Below, piece after piece: positions 16,432 to 25,576 of a DNA stretch of 51,703 nucleotides; position 1 is the stretch's first letter, and every line of letters starts with the position of its first letter. The notes under the pieces are model-generated. The model ran no database searches. It had not been told where the DNA came from and worked only from the letters and a program-made list of their open reading frames with translations. Source of the DNA: JAVWIF01 sp036639635 (GTDB lineage: Bacteria; Bacillota_I; Bacilli_A; Erysipelotrichales; Erysipelotrichaceae); NCBI GenBank assembly GCA_036639635.1, contig JAVWIF010000008.1, positions 1 through 51,703 on the forward strand, in the 5' to 3' direction. Position numbers and translations under genes: made by a program.

Positions 16432-17244
16432 ATGAGTGATTATGCGAATATTAAATTAATCGTTGCTGATATGGATGGTACATTGTTAGATGATAAGAAA
16501 CAAATAGATAATGAAATGATTCCTCTCCTAAAACAATTAAAGGAAAGAAACATTTTATTAACACTAGCTTCTGGAAGAAACATTCATATCATGAAAAGTT
16601 TTGTTGAAGAACTATCAATAGAATTACCTATTATTACTAATAATGGCGCTACATTATATTTAAATAATAAATGTATCTATGAAAAAAGCATGCATATAGA
16701 TGAATTAACTTACGCACTAAATTTACTTACAAACAAAGACATCCCTTATATTGCTTATGCAAAAGAAGGAGTCTATATATTAGAAGAAGATGATCGTTTT
16801 CAATTCTTCTTAAGCCGTTTGCGTGGTAAAACAGATATTTATAAGGCTAGTAAACTTTCAGATATTACATTCCATAGCATCTTTAAAGTAGTGGTCATTC
16901 ACGAAGATACAGCTTATATGAGCGATGTTATGAATGCCATCAATGCACATTGTACGAATCTTCATATCGTCCGTAGTGAAGGCTCTATCTACACTTTGAC
17001 GCATATCTTAGCTACAAAAGGAGAAACACTAAAACGCATACTTGATATGTACAATATAGATGCTAATGAAGTATTGGCTTTTGGTGACAATTACAATGAT
17101 ATTTCATTATTTAAATGTGCTCGTATAAGTGTAGCTATGAGCAATGCTGAAGAAGAAGTAAAAAAAGAAGCTACTTTTATTACAAAAACAAATAACGAAC
17201 ATGGCGTTAGTATCTTCATTAAAAATTATTTAATAAATAATTAA
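16432..17244 (+). CDS. HAD-superfamily Cof-type phosphatase
   Basis: A 270-residue HAD hydrolase of the Cof/YbjI group. Motif I is D13-M-D15-G-T (IVADMDGTLLDD), motif II is LASGRN near residue 46, and motif IV is GDNYNDISLF near residue 220, with a C2-type cap between. Such enzymes remove phosphate from sugar phosphates or flavin-type cofactors. It starts 4 bases after ulaE and is the last gene before the operon terminator, so it may dephosphorylate an intermediate that would otherwise build up. The true substrate cannot be told. Confidence 0.8.
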   Translation: MSDYANIKLIVADMDGTLLDDKKQIDNEMIPLLKQLKERNILLTLASGRNIHIMKSFVEELSIELPIITNNGATLYLNNKCIYEKSMHIDELTYALNLLTNKDIPYIAYAKEGVYILEEDDRFQFFLSRLRGKTDIYKASKLSDITFHSIFKVVVIHEDTAYMSDVMNAINAHCTNLHIVRSEGSIYTLTHILATKGETLKRILDMYNIDANEVLAFGDNYNDISLFKCARISVAMSNAEEEVKKEATFITKTNNEHGVSIFIKNYLINN

Positions 17245-17278
17245 TCAGATCGATTTTATCTTATACAAATATTAATTT

Positions 17279-17328
17279 AAAAAGTCATAACATTTTCTTG
17301 TAGTTAAAGAATAGGTTATGACTTTTTT
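17279..17328 (+). terminator. Intrinsic terminator of the ula operon
   Basis: A 13-bp stem AAAAAGTCATAAC (17279-17291) pairs with 17315-17327, followed by T-rich sequence. The complementary A-run gives it some activity in the other direction. Confidence 0.8.
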
Positions 17329-17436
17329 ATATTTGTTATAATAAAATAGTAATTTTTCATATAGTTGAAAATGTGAAATAGCTTAAATTACGACACTTAA
17401 TAAAAACTAAGAAATTAAAACGAAAGAAATTTGTTT

Positions 17437-17464
17437 TTAACAAGTATTTGTGATAACTTATAAT
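17437..17464 (+). promoter_or_regulatory. Promoter of the MBOAT/SGNH pair
   Basis: TTAACA (17437-17442) and TATAAT (17459-17464) with a 16-base spacer lie about 50 bases before the start codon at 17517. Confidence 0.45.
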
Positions 17465-17516
17465 ATGTAAGATTTTACATATAGAAAGACTTTAGGAATT
17501 GAGAGGGATTTTTTTT

Positions 17517-19106
17517 ATGGCATTTAATACCATGGCTTTTATTATTTTTTTTGCATGCGTTTTATTATTATACTATATAGTCCCAAGAAAATATCGTTGG
17601 ATTTTTTTATTAGGTTCTAGTTATTTCTTTTACTTATATGCTAGCGCTAAGTTTGTGATTTTTATTATCCTAACAACCATTACATCTTATGTAGGAACGT
17701 TATATATTGGAAAAACACATTCACAAGAAAAAGCTATAATTGAAAAAAAAGATCTTGATGCAAAAGGGAAAAAAGCAGAGAAGAAAAAATTAAAACAGAA
17801 AAGGAGATACGCATTAATAATATTATTAGTATTGAATTTTGGTATTTTAGTGTTTTTAAAATATTTTAATTTTTTTGCTGCAAATTTAAATGTTATATTC
17901 GAATCCATTTCATTTACCGGGAAGATGCCAAAGCTTAATTTAATATTACCCTTGGGTATTTCGTTTTATACGTTTCAAACGATGTCCTATGTAATTGATG
18001 TTTATTGGGGGAAAGTTGAGGCAGAAAAAAACTTTGGGAAAGTGGCTCTCTTTGTATCTTTTTTTCCACAAATCATTCAAGGACCAATCGGTAGATTTAA
18101 AGACCTTGCCCCAGAACTCTTTTCACAAAAAAAAGGAAATATACATGATGTTACTTTCGGTGTGCAATTAATGATGTGGGGCTTCTTTAAAAAAATGGTG
18201 ATAGCAGATCGTGTTGGAATAATTGTAGATTACGTATTTGGACATTACTTAAATATTTCTGGATTTGGTGTAACCTTTGGTGTCGTAATGTATGCAATTC
18301 AAGATTATACTGATTTTTCTGGTTGTATTGATATTGCTAGAGGGTGTGCTAAAGCAATGGGAATTGAAATGGCTGAGAACTTTAAACGTCCTTATTTTTC
18401 TAGAACTATACCAGAGTTCTGGAGAAGATGGCATATGTCATTAGGAGCGTGGATGAAAGACTATGTTTTTTATCCTTTCTCTTTAACAAAAAGAGTAAGA
18501 ATCTTAGGTAAAAGCACTAAAAAGCGTTTTGGTAAATTTGTTGGGTTAACATTGCCTGTCGCACTTGGTAATATTCTTGTCTTCTTTTTAGTAGGAGTAT
18601 GGCATGGAGCTAGTTGGAATTATATTATCTGGGGTTTATTTTACGGTGTTTTAATAGCAGGCGCGGCTTTTCTAAAACCTGTTTTTGATTGGATGGTAAA
18701 AAAATTACATATTAATATAGGTTCAAAACTATTTATATTGTTTCAAATTGCTCGTACGTTTTGGATAACTTGCATTGGTTGTATTATTTTTAGAGCTGAC
18801 GGATTAAAAAATACAATGGCGATTTTATCAAAATTTTTTCAATCATTTGAAATTCCAGAGCATTTTATGAAAGAATTAATGACTTTTGGCTTAGATTATA
18901 TGAACTATGTGGCGCTGTTTCTTTGCTTGTTTATTCTATTTGTTGTAGATGTCATGCAAGAGAAAATGGTTGTTAGGGAATGGATAGAAAAGAGAAATGT
19001 TTTTATTCGATTATCAATATATATTATTGGATTTCTGTTGATATTTACATTAGGAGTATATGGACCTGGTATTACTGCGAATCAGTTTGTTTATATGCAA
19101 TTTTAG
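17517..19106 (+). CDS. MBOAT-family O-acyltransferase (AlgI/DltB-like)
   Basis: A 529-residue polytopic membrane protein. I place the start at the ATG at 17517 (MAFNTMAF), which has GAGAGGGA 8 bases upstream, not at the TTG 18 bases earlier. MBOAT landmarks are LPLGISFYTFQTMSYVID, PQIIQGPIGRF, PEFWRRWHMSLGAWMKDYVFYP and the catalytic histidine in GVWHGASWNY. AlgI-type proteins pass acetyl groups from the cytoplasm to an extracytoplasmic transferase that modifies a surface polysaccharide. The adjacent SGNH-like gene is the expected partner. The protein also carries a Lys/Glu-rich cytoplasmic loop at about residues 70-95. The polysaccharide target is unknown. Confidence 0.88.
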   Translation: MAFNTMAFIIFFACVLLLYYIVPRKYRWIFLLGSSYFFYLYASAKFVIFIILTTITSYVGTLYIGKTHSQEKAIIEKKDLDAKGKKAEKKKLKQKRRYALIILLVLNFGILVFLKYFNFFAANLNVIFESISFTGKMPKLNLILPLGISFYTFQTMSYVIDVYWGKVEAEKNFGKVALFVSFFPQIIQGPIGRFKDLAPELFSQKKGNIHDVTFGVQLMMWGFFKKMVIADRVGIIVDYVFGHYLNISGFGVTFGVVMYAIQDYTDFSGCIDIARGCAKAMGIEMAENFKRPYFSRTIPEFWRRWHMSLGAWMKDYVFYPFSLTKRVRILGKSTKKRFGKFVGLTLPVALGNILVFFLVGVWHGASWNYIIWGLFYGVLIAGAAFLKPVFDWMVKKLHINIGSKLFILFQIARTFWITCIGCIIFRADGLKNTMAILSKFFQSFEIPEHFMKELMTFGLDYMNYVALFLCLFILFVVDVMQEKMVVREWIEKRNVFIRLSIYIIGFLLIFTLGVYGPGITANQFVYMQF

Positions 19107-19118
19107 GTGGTGATGTGT

Positions 19119-20237
19119 ATGAAAAGAAAAATTAGACGTAGTTTAGAACTTATTTTATTAATATTAGCTTTAGGAATTAGCTATTTTAGTTGTACCTTTA
19201 TATTAAATAGAGCACCTAAAGGTACAGATCGTATTAGAGTAAAGAATTTTTATTTGGAAGAAAAAAACAGCTTAGATATTGTTATGATTGGCTCAAGTTA
19301 TTTATTTACTGCTTATTCCGCTCCTCTAGCTTGGCATAAAAGTGGTTTAACCAGTTATGCTTTGGCGACTAATTCAGCCCCTATGGGGATTGCAAAATCG
19401 ATGATTATAGAAGCCAGAAAAAGACAGGACCCTAAATTATTTCTTATTGACTTTACTGGAATATTATATAATGACTCTGAAGAAATTAATGAACGAGGGC
19501 TTAGGTTTTGGATTGATAGTATGCCATATTCAAAGAACAAGGTGAAAACTATAAAAGAATTGGTACCAAAAAAAGAGCAAAACACTTACTTATATCCAAT
19601 TTTAAAATATCATAATAATTGGAAGGATTGGGAGCATTGTTTATCTTCCGCATTTTTTGAAATAGAAACGATGATTAAAAAAGAAAATCTATCAATTTCT
19701 GGATATGAAGCGATGTCTACAAAAGCAAAGAGAAAAGATATTGTAAATATTAAAGACATGGAAGAGACGCAGCCTTTATATAACTCATCAGGTAAGCATT
19801 TGAAAGAATTGTTAGCTTATTTAAAAGATAATAAAATAGACAACGTTGCATTTATAATACCACCAAGATTCTATTCTAAATCTATGGTTAAAGAGCGGAA
19901 AATTTTAAATACGGCTAGTAAATTAATCAAACAAGATGGCTATAAAATATATGACTTGGATCAAAGTTTGGAAGCAATGCAATTAGATAAAAATCATGAT
20001 TATTATAATGCACATGCTAATATTTATGGTCAACGTAAAGTGACTAATTATTTAATCGACACCTTAAAAAAAGATTATTCTTTAGAGGGAAAGCATAGTA
20101 ATAAAACAAAAGAAAAATGGGATAAAGAATATGAAACATATGAAGAAGTATTTAGTACTATCGATAGATTGATTAAGGCAGGAGACAAAAAATTTACTAG
20201 TTACTTTAAGCTTAGAGAACGTGGATTAATTAAATGA
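19119..20237 (+). CDS. Membrane-anchored SGNH-like acetylation partner (AlgJ/DltD-like)
   Basis: A 372-residue protein, taken from the ATG at 19119 because AGGTGGTG is spaced well for it; GTG and ATG codons just upstream are alternatives. One N-terminal membrane helix (about residues 10-30) anchors an extracytoplasmic domain. IGSS at 57-60 is the block I serine motif of SGNH esterases. The tail NHDYYNAHANIYGQRK resembles the D-x-x-H block V of AlgJ, AlgX and DltD-like proteins. It would transfer acetyl groups handed over by the MBOAT protein encoded 12 bases upstream. Confidence 0.75.
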   Translation: MKRKIRRSLELILLILALGISYFSCTFILNRAPKGTDRIRVKNFYLEEKNSLDIVMIGSSYLFTAYSAPLAWHKSGLTSYALATNSAPMGIAKSMIIEARKRQDPKLFLIDFTGILYNDSEEINERGLRFWIDSMPYSKNKVKTIKELVPKKEQNTYLYPILKYHNNWKDWEHCLSSAFFEIETMIKKENLSISGYEAMSTKAKRKDIVNIKDMEETQPLYNSSGKHLKELLAYLKDNKIDNVAFIIPPRFYSKSMVKERKILNTASKLIKQDGYKIYDLDQSLEAMQLDKNHDYYNAHANIYGQRKVTNYLIDTLKKDYSLEGKHSNKTKEKWDKEYETYEEVFSTIDRLIKAGDKKFTSYFKLRERGLIK

Positions 20238-20461
20238 TAAGCGAGAACATTCTTTATAGCTTCGTTTAGAAAAGTTCAAATCGTAATTAGTGAATATGCA
20301 GCGTTATATAATTGGATTAATAAGAGGTTTGAAAAATGCTAAAATACGTATATCGATGTATTTAAAATATCCTTTAAATCTTTTTGTATTTAAAGAATAT
20401 GGAGTGCTAGCTTTTTCCCTAACTTATGTTACAATAATCTAGGAAGCATGGAGGAATTTAT

Positions 20462-21829
20462 ATGAAGTATGATTTAGTAATTGTAGGAGCAGGTCCGGGC
20501 GGAATCTTTTCTGCATATGAAGCAATGAAATTAAATCCTGAATTAAAAATAGCTATCTTTGAAACAGGAAACCCTTTAGAAAAAAGAAAGTGTCCAATTG
20601 ATGGAATACAGATTAAATCCTGTGTTAATTGTCCTACTTGTGCCATCATGAATGGATTTGGAGGTGCTGGTGCATTCTCTGATGGTAAATATAATATTAC
20701 CAATCAGTTTGGTGGTACCTTATTTGAATATGTTGGTAAAAAAGAAGCCATAGATTTAATGAATTATGTAGACCATATTAATACAACAAATGGTGGAGCA
20801 AAAACTAAACTATATTCTACTTCTAATACCTACATTAAAAAGAAATGTATGCAAAATGATTTGCACTTACTAGAAGCTAGTGTAAGACACTTAGGTACTG
20901 ATATTAACTATGTCGTATTACAGAACTTATATCAACAATTAAAAGATATTGTTGAAATTCACTTTAACACAAATATTGACGCTGTAGAAAAAAATGAAGA
21001 TGGGTATACCTTACACTCTGGTGACACTACTTATACTGGTACGTCCTGTATTATTTCTACAGGGCGTAGTGGAAGTAAATGGATGGGTAACATCTGTGAA
21101 TCTTTAGATATTGCAACCAAAAGTAATCGTGTAGACATTGGAGTTCGTGTAGAGCTTCCTTATGAAATATTCTCCGATTTAACGGATGAATTATATGAGA
21201 GTAAAATCGTATATCGTACAAAGAAATTTCAAGATTTAGTTAGAACTTTCTGTATGAATCCTCGCGGTGTTGTTGTAAGTGAAAATACCAATGGAATTGT
21301 TACCGTTAATGGTCATAGTTATGATGATCCGAAACGTTTTAGTGAAAATACCAACTTTGCGTTGCTTGTTAGTAATCACTTTACAGAACCTTTTAAAGAT
21401 AGTAATGACTATGGTGAAAGTATTGCACGTTTATCTAATATGCTAGGCGGTGGCGTTATTGTTCAGCGCTTTGGTGACTTAATTAGAGGACAACGAAGTA
21501 CAACTTCACGTGTAGAAGATAGCTTTGTAACACCTACGCTAAGTGCTACTCCTGGTGACTTAAGTTTAGTTATTCCTAAGCGACAATTAGATAGTATCAT
21601 AGAAATGATTTATGCTTTAGATAAAGTTGCTCCAGGTACTGCAAATGATGACACCTTATTATATGGTGTTGAAGTTAAGTTCTATAATTTAGAAGTTGCA
21701 ATAAATAAGAACCTTGAAACAAAACACAAAGGATTATTTGTGATAGGCGATTGTAGTGGAGTCACGCATTCCTTATCTCATGCAAGTGCTAGTGGCATTC
21801 ATGTAGCAAGATATTTATACCAAAAATAA
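20462..21829 (+). CDS. COG2509-type FAD-dependent oxidoreductase
   Basis: A 455-residue flavoprotein. A dinucleotide-binding GAGPGG lies at residues 8-13, with an acidic residue at the end of the second strand (FETG). A cysteine cluster KCPIDGIQIKSCVNCPTC at about 41-58 precedes the conserved GFGGAGAFSDGK. A C-terminal VIGDCSGVTHSLSHA binds FAD. This layout fits the uncharacterised FAD-dependent dehydrogenases of COG2509, which are cytoplasmic. The substrate is unknown, and the four cysteines could hold an Fe-S cluster or be redox active. It is a single gene with GGAGG 6 bases before the ATG and its own terminator. Confidence 0.82.
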   Translation: MKYDLVIVGAGPGGIFSAYEAMKLNPELKIAIFETGNPLEKRKCPIDGIQIKSCVNCPTCAIMNGFGGAGAFSDGKYNITNQFGGTLFEYVGKKEAIDLMNYVDHINTTNGGAKTKLYSTSNTYIKKKCMQNDLHLLEASVRHLGTDINYVVLQNLYQQLKDIVEIHFNTNIDAVEKNEDGYTLHSGDTTYTGTSCIISTGRSGSKWMGNICESLDIATKSNRVDIGVRVELPYEIFSDLTDELYESKIVYRTKKFQDLVRTFCMNPRGVVVSENTNGIVTVNGHSYDDPKRFSENTNFALLVSNHFTEPFKDSNDYGESIARLSNMLGGGVIVQRFGDLIRGQRSTTSRVEDSFVTPTLSATPGDLSLVIPKRQLDSIIEMIYALDKVAPGTANDDTLLYGVEVKFYNLEVAINKNLETKHKGLFVIGDCSGVTHSLSHASASGIHVARYLYQK

Positions 21830-21835
21830 GTTTTG

Positions 21836-21860
21836 AGCTATCTTATTAGATAGCTTTTTT
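21836..21860 (+). terminator. Intrinsic terminator after the flavoprotein gene
   Basis: An 8-bp stem AGCTATCT/AGATAGCT with a TATT loop is followed by six T. Confidence 0.8.
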
Positions 21861-21910
21861 CATACAAAAAAAGAGTCATACACAATATATGCATATAACT
21901 CTATAATTCA

Positions 21911-22672
21911 CTATCCTACAAATGCTCCATCAACTGAAATGATAGCACCACTAATAAAGGAAGCTAAATCACTTGCTAAGAACATAAATGTATTCGCAAT
22001 ATCTTCAGGTTCTCCTACTCTTTGTAAAGGAATGGTAGCAGCTAGTGCATTGACAATATTTTGATCTAATGCTTTTACCATATCTGTCCCAATAATACCA
22101 GGAGCTACTGCATTCACACGAATACCAAATGGTCCTAACTCTCTTGCTAAAGCTTTTGTCATACCATTAACTGCAAATTTACTCGTTGGATAAGCACTTC
22201 CTGATTTTTGAGCATATAGACTTACCATTGAACTCGTATTGATAATAACACCTTTTCCTTGTTCCTTCATTCCGGGTTCTACTAATCGAATTAAACGAAA
22301 TACTGAATCAACATTAATCTTTAGTACATCCATAAAATGATGGTCATCGTACTTTTCAATTGGCAAAGCATCAGACACTCCTGCATTATTAATTAGAACA
22401 TCTACTTTACCAAATGTTTTTTCTACATCTGCTAACATATCTTTTAATTCTTCTTCGCTAGCTAAATCTGGATGATAGCCTTTTACGCAATAGTTTGCAT
22501 TTTCTGCTAGTAAAAGTGCCATTGCTTTATCAACTGTTTCTTGACGTGAACCAAGCATTGCTACTTTTGCTCCTTGTTGTAAAAAACCTTGTACTGCCGC
22601 AAAGCCAATTCCTCTTGTACCTCCTGTCACTACTACTACTTGATCTTTAAGTGAAACAAATGTGTCTTTCAT
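21911..22672 (-). CDS. Short-chain dehydrogenase/reductase (FabG-like)
   Basis: A 253-residue classical SDR. TGGTRGIG (about residues 16-23) binds the nucleotide, NNAG lies near 93, and the catalytic Ser-Tyr-Lys set is visible as S-S-M-V plus SAYPTSKFA. A P-G-I-I-G-T-D-M loop follows, and the protein ends in SVDGAFVG. It reduces a keto group with NAD(P)H. FabG-type 3-oxoacyl reductase, a sugar dehydrogenase or a bile-acid hydroxysteroid dehydrogenase are all possible. It is not near fatty-acid genes, so I would not call it fabG. Confidence 0.85.
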   Translation of the reverse strand: MKDTFVSLKDQVVVVTGGTRGIGFAAVQGFLQQGAKVAMLGSRQETVDKAMALLLAENANYCVKGYHPDLASEEELKDMLADVEKTFGKVDVLINNAGVSDALPIEKYDDHHFMDVLKINVDSVFRLIRLVEPGMKEQGKGVIINTSSMVSLYAQKSGSAYPTSKFAVNGMTKALARELGPFGIRVNAVAPGIIGTDMVKALDQNIVNALAATIPLQRVGEPEDIANTFMFLASDLASFISGAIISVDGAFVG

Positions 22673-22739
22673 ATATTTACTCCTTTCACATTTTATACCC
22701 TCATCTTATCATAAGAAACAGATTAACACTAGCCTTTGT

Positions 22740-23672
22740 TTAGCGTAATTCAATAAAGGTCAAGCTAGTTAATACCATGATAATAATTAACAAAATACTT
22801 GCCCAGTTTTTAAAGAATACGCGTAGTTGTATTCCAAGATTTTCGTCTTTGTATGCTTTTATTTTATTTCTGTTTCTCCATATTATGATAACAGCAAATA
22901 CCAACAAACCTATTTCAATCAAAGTAAATATCGCGAAACAAATTTGATTGGAATTTATATAATTAAGCTCTGTTATTGCAAAGGTATTATTGATAAAATG
23001 TATACAAATTGCAGGTAGTAAAGAACCACTTTCTATTGTTACATACGCTAGAACAATACCAATAAAAAACGTTGGCAAAGATTGCACAAGATTTCCATGC
23101 ATCAAAGAAAATACAAAAGCCGAAATAACGATTGCAAATACCGTTCCATATTTCTTTAGTGTTCCTAGAATATACCCTCTAAATAAATACTCTTCAAAAA
23201 TTGGTGCAACTACACACACTAGTAAAATTTGTACAATATTATTAGCTAATGAAGTATCTAGCTCAAATGATTGTGTCGTAAATACTAGTCCTGTTGGTTC
23301 TAGTAAGTATTGTACACCTGCAAATAAATAGGATACTAAACTAGATATACCCATTGCCAATAATGTAAAATATAGCATTCTTTTTATTGGATACTTCTTT
23401 TCTTTATTCCTAACTACAATTTTAAGTTGTGCACTGCGAGAAAACAACTTTACAACAAAGATTGTACTAGTTATAATAGCAATTCCACTCACTATATTCA
23501 TAACAAAATCATTTGGTTCTTTTAGCATATTTTCACTGTTTATCACACCAACAAATACTCCTATCAAAAGAACGCAAGGTACTGCCACTATACTTTCCAT
23601 AATTACTTTACTTAATATTGCTAAACTTACTGTTTTACATGTATTTTTCTGTTCATAATATTCTTCTTCCAT
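22740..23672 (-). CDS. CPBP-family intramembrane metalloprotease
   Basis: A 310-residue protein with about eight membrane helices. The CPBP (Abi/CAAX) glutamate motif E160-E161-Y-L-F-R165 is followed by H192 in FSLMHGN and H225 in AICIHFINN, the three conserved metal-binding blocks. Such proteases act inside the membrane on peptides such as bacteriocins and on signalling proteins; here no substrate gene is adjacent. It is divergent from the DUF885 lipoprotein gene across a 91-base promoter region. Confidence 0.88.
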   Translation of the reverse strand: MEEEYYEQKNTCKTVSLAILSKVIMESIVAVPCVLLIGVFVGVINSENMLKEPNDFVMNIVSGIAIITSTIFVVKLFSRSAQLKIVVRNKEKKYPIKRMLYFTLLAMGISSLVSYLFAGVQYLLEPTGLVFTTQSFELDTSLANNIVQILLVCVVAPIFEEYLFRGYILGTLKKYGTVFAIVISAFVFSLMHGNLVQSLPTFFIGIVLAYVTIESGSLLPAICIHFINNTFAITELNYINSNQICFAIFTLIEIGLLVFAVIIIWRNRNKIKAYKDENLGIQLRVFFKNWASILLIIIMVLTSLTFIELR

Positions 23673-23763
23673 AACTCGCCCCTTCTTTCATTAACATGTT
23701 TTTATTATAGCCTTCATATGTTATTATGTATAGTATATCTACGAAAGAAAGCGAGGTGCTATT

Positions 23764-25533
23764 ATGAAAAAGTTAAGACGATTGTTTTTATGCTCACTTT
23801 CCTTGATGTTATCCATCTCCCTGTTCGGATGTCAGAGCAAAGATAATACTACTCAGCAAGTATCTTTTAATGAATTTATTACAAGTGAATTCATTGATGA
23901 AATGGAAAATGACTATCTTACTACGCATATCTATCTTGAACATCCTGAAAACTTTGATGTCAACAAGCAAGAAATTGAGATTCAAATCGGTGAAGAAATT
24001 AATGATAAAACGATCCAAAAAAATATAAATGAAACTAAAAAGGCTGAAAAGAAGTTTAAAGAATTTGATCGTGATACTTTAAGTGATGAACAAAAAGATA
24101 CGTATGATATTTATAACTTTAATTTAACAACTGCACTCACTTCTATTGATTCTAAATTTAAGTACTACGATGCTTACTTTAATACTTTAACTGGGATTCA
24201 TACACAATTGCCAGTACTGTTTGCGGATTTAACGTTGCGTAATGAGCAAGATGTAAAAGACCTTATACTTTTATTACAAAGTACATTACCTTATATAAAT
24301 AGCATTTTAACGTATACCAAACAACAATCCAAAGAAGGCTTATTATCCATTGATATGGAACGTGTATTAAGTGATGTTAAAAAGACACTAGAAACTCAAG
24401 AAAATAGTAGTACCCTTACTTCTATGTATAAAAACATTGATAAGCTAACGCTTAGTGCAGAATTAAAGACTAGTTATAAAGAAAAAGTAAAAGAAGCATT
24501 TATGAATAGTTTTATTCCTGCCTATCAAAATATGTACGATACATTAACATCTCTCAAACTAAGCAAAAATAATACAGAAGGCATATGCAACTTTGAATAT
24601 GGAAAAGAATATTATGAAATGTTATTTAGTAATGCTATAAGTAGTTCACTCTCTATTAAAAAAACAAAGAAACTTTTAGAAAATACTGCTGATAAATATT
24701 TAACAATTGCTCAAAGTGTCATTTTAAAAGATGAAAAAGTGTATGAAAATCTACAAAACGACAAGTACGTTACAAACTACACAAATTTTGAATCTATGTT
24801 AAAAGATATAAATAAAGGGATTGAAAAAGACTTCCCATCGATTGGTAAATTATCTTATGAAATTGCCCCATTAGATAAAGACTTACAAAACCAAGGAGTC
24901 GCTGCCTACTTTAATCTTCCCGCAATTGATGGTACAACACCTAAACAAATTCGTGTAAATACAAATGGTACGCAAATCAATTCTATAGAAACATTTACAA
25001 CACTTGCACATGAAGGAATACCAGGACATATGTATCAAGTAAGCTATGCTTATGAAAACTTAAGAGTTCCTTATCGCAAAGTGTTTTCTAACGCCACGGG
25101 TTATACTGAAGGGTATGCTACGTATGTTGAGTATTATGCAACGAAATATCTAGCAGATATCGATGAAAATGCTATAAAACTACAAAATGCATTAGCGATA
25201 TATCAACAATGCTTACTTGCTTTATCCGACATTGGTATTCATTATGAAGGATGGAATCTAAATGATCTAAAAGACTTTTATACAAAAAAAGGACTAGAAC
25301 TTGATAAAGATAGTTTCACTGATCTTTATCAACAAATTCAAGCAAATCCAACTGCCTTCTTATCTTATTATGTAGGCTTCGCTCAATTTGATAAATTACA
25401 AGAAAAGGCAAAAGATAAACTTGGTAAAAACTATCGTGACAAAGATTTTCATGAAGCGATATTAAAAAGTGGAGCAGCTCCTTTTGAAGTAGTTGAAAAG
25501 AATGTAGATGCTTATATTTCTTCTAAAAAATAA
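23764..25533 (+). CDS. DUF885-family zinc-binding lipoprotein
   Basis: A 589-residue exported lipoprotein. The N-terminus has a basic start, a hydrophobic stretch and the lipobox L20-F-G-C23, giving a membrane-anchored extracytoplasmic protein. A DUF885 domain carries the metallopeptidase-like H416-E-G-I-P-G-H422, followed by a glutamate-rich TGYTEGYATYVEYYA. Family members are predicted metallopeptidases, but biochemical data are sparse. The N-terminal half is helical and Lys/Glu-rich. GAGGTG lies upstream of the ATG. It is a single gene with a bidirectional terminator. Confidence 0.85.
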   Translation: MKKLRRLFLCSLSLMLSISLFGCQSKDNTTQQVSFNEFITSEFIDEMENDYLTTHIYLEHPENFDVNKQEIEIQIGEEINDKTIQKNINETKKAEKKFKEFDRDTLSDEQKDTYDIYNFNLTTALTSIDSKFKYYDAYFNTLTGIHTQLPVLFADLTLRNEQDVKDLILLLQSTLPYINSILTYTKQQSKEGLLSIDMERVLSDVKKTLETQENSSTLTSMYKNIDKLTLSAELKTSYKEKVKEAFMNSFIPAYQNMYDTLTSLKLSKNNTEGICNFEYGKEYYEMLFSNAISSSLSIKKTKKLLENTADKYLTIAQSVILKDEKVYENLQNDKYVTNYTNFESMLKDINKGIEKDFPSIGKLSYEIAPLDKDLQNQGVAAYFNLPAIDGTTPKQIRVNTNGTQINSIETFTTLAHEGIPGHMYQVSYAYENLRVPYRKVFSNATGYTEGYATYVEYYATKYLADIDENAIKLQNALAIYQQCLLALSDIGIHYEGWNLNDLKDFYTKKGLELDKDSFTDLYQQIQANPTAFLSYYVGFAQFDKLQEKAKDKLGKNYRDKDFHEAILKSGAAPFEVVEKNVDAYISSKK

Positions 25534-25535
25534 GG

Positions 25536-25571
25536 AAAGAACAGAGCCTTTTAAATTGGACTCTGTTCTTT
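25536..25571. terminator. Bidirectional terminator between convergent genes
   Basis: An 11-bp stem AAAGAACAGAG (25536-25546) pairs with 25561-25571, with two further C-G pairs inside. Short A and T runs sit on the outer sides. It serves the DUF885 gene and the convergent pyrophosphatase gene. Confidence 0.75.
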
Positions 25572-25576
25572 TACCT

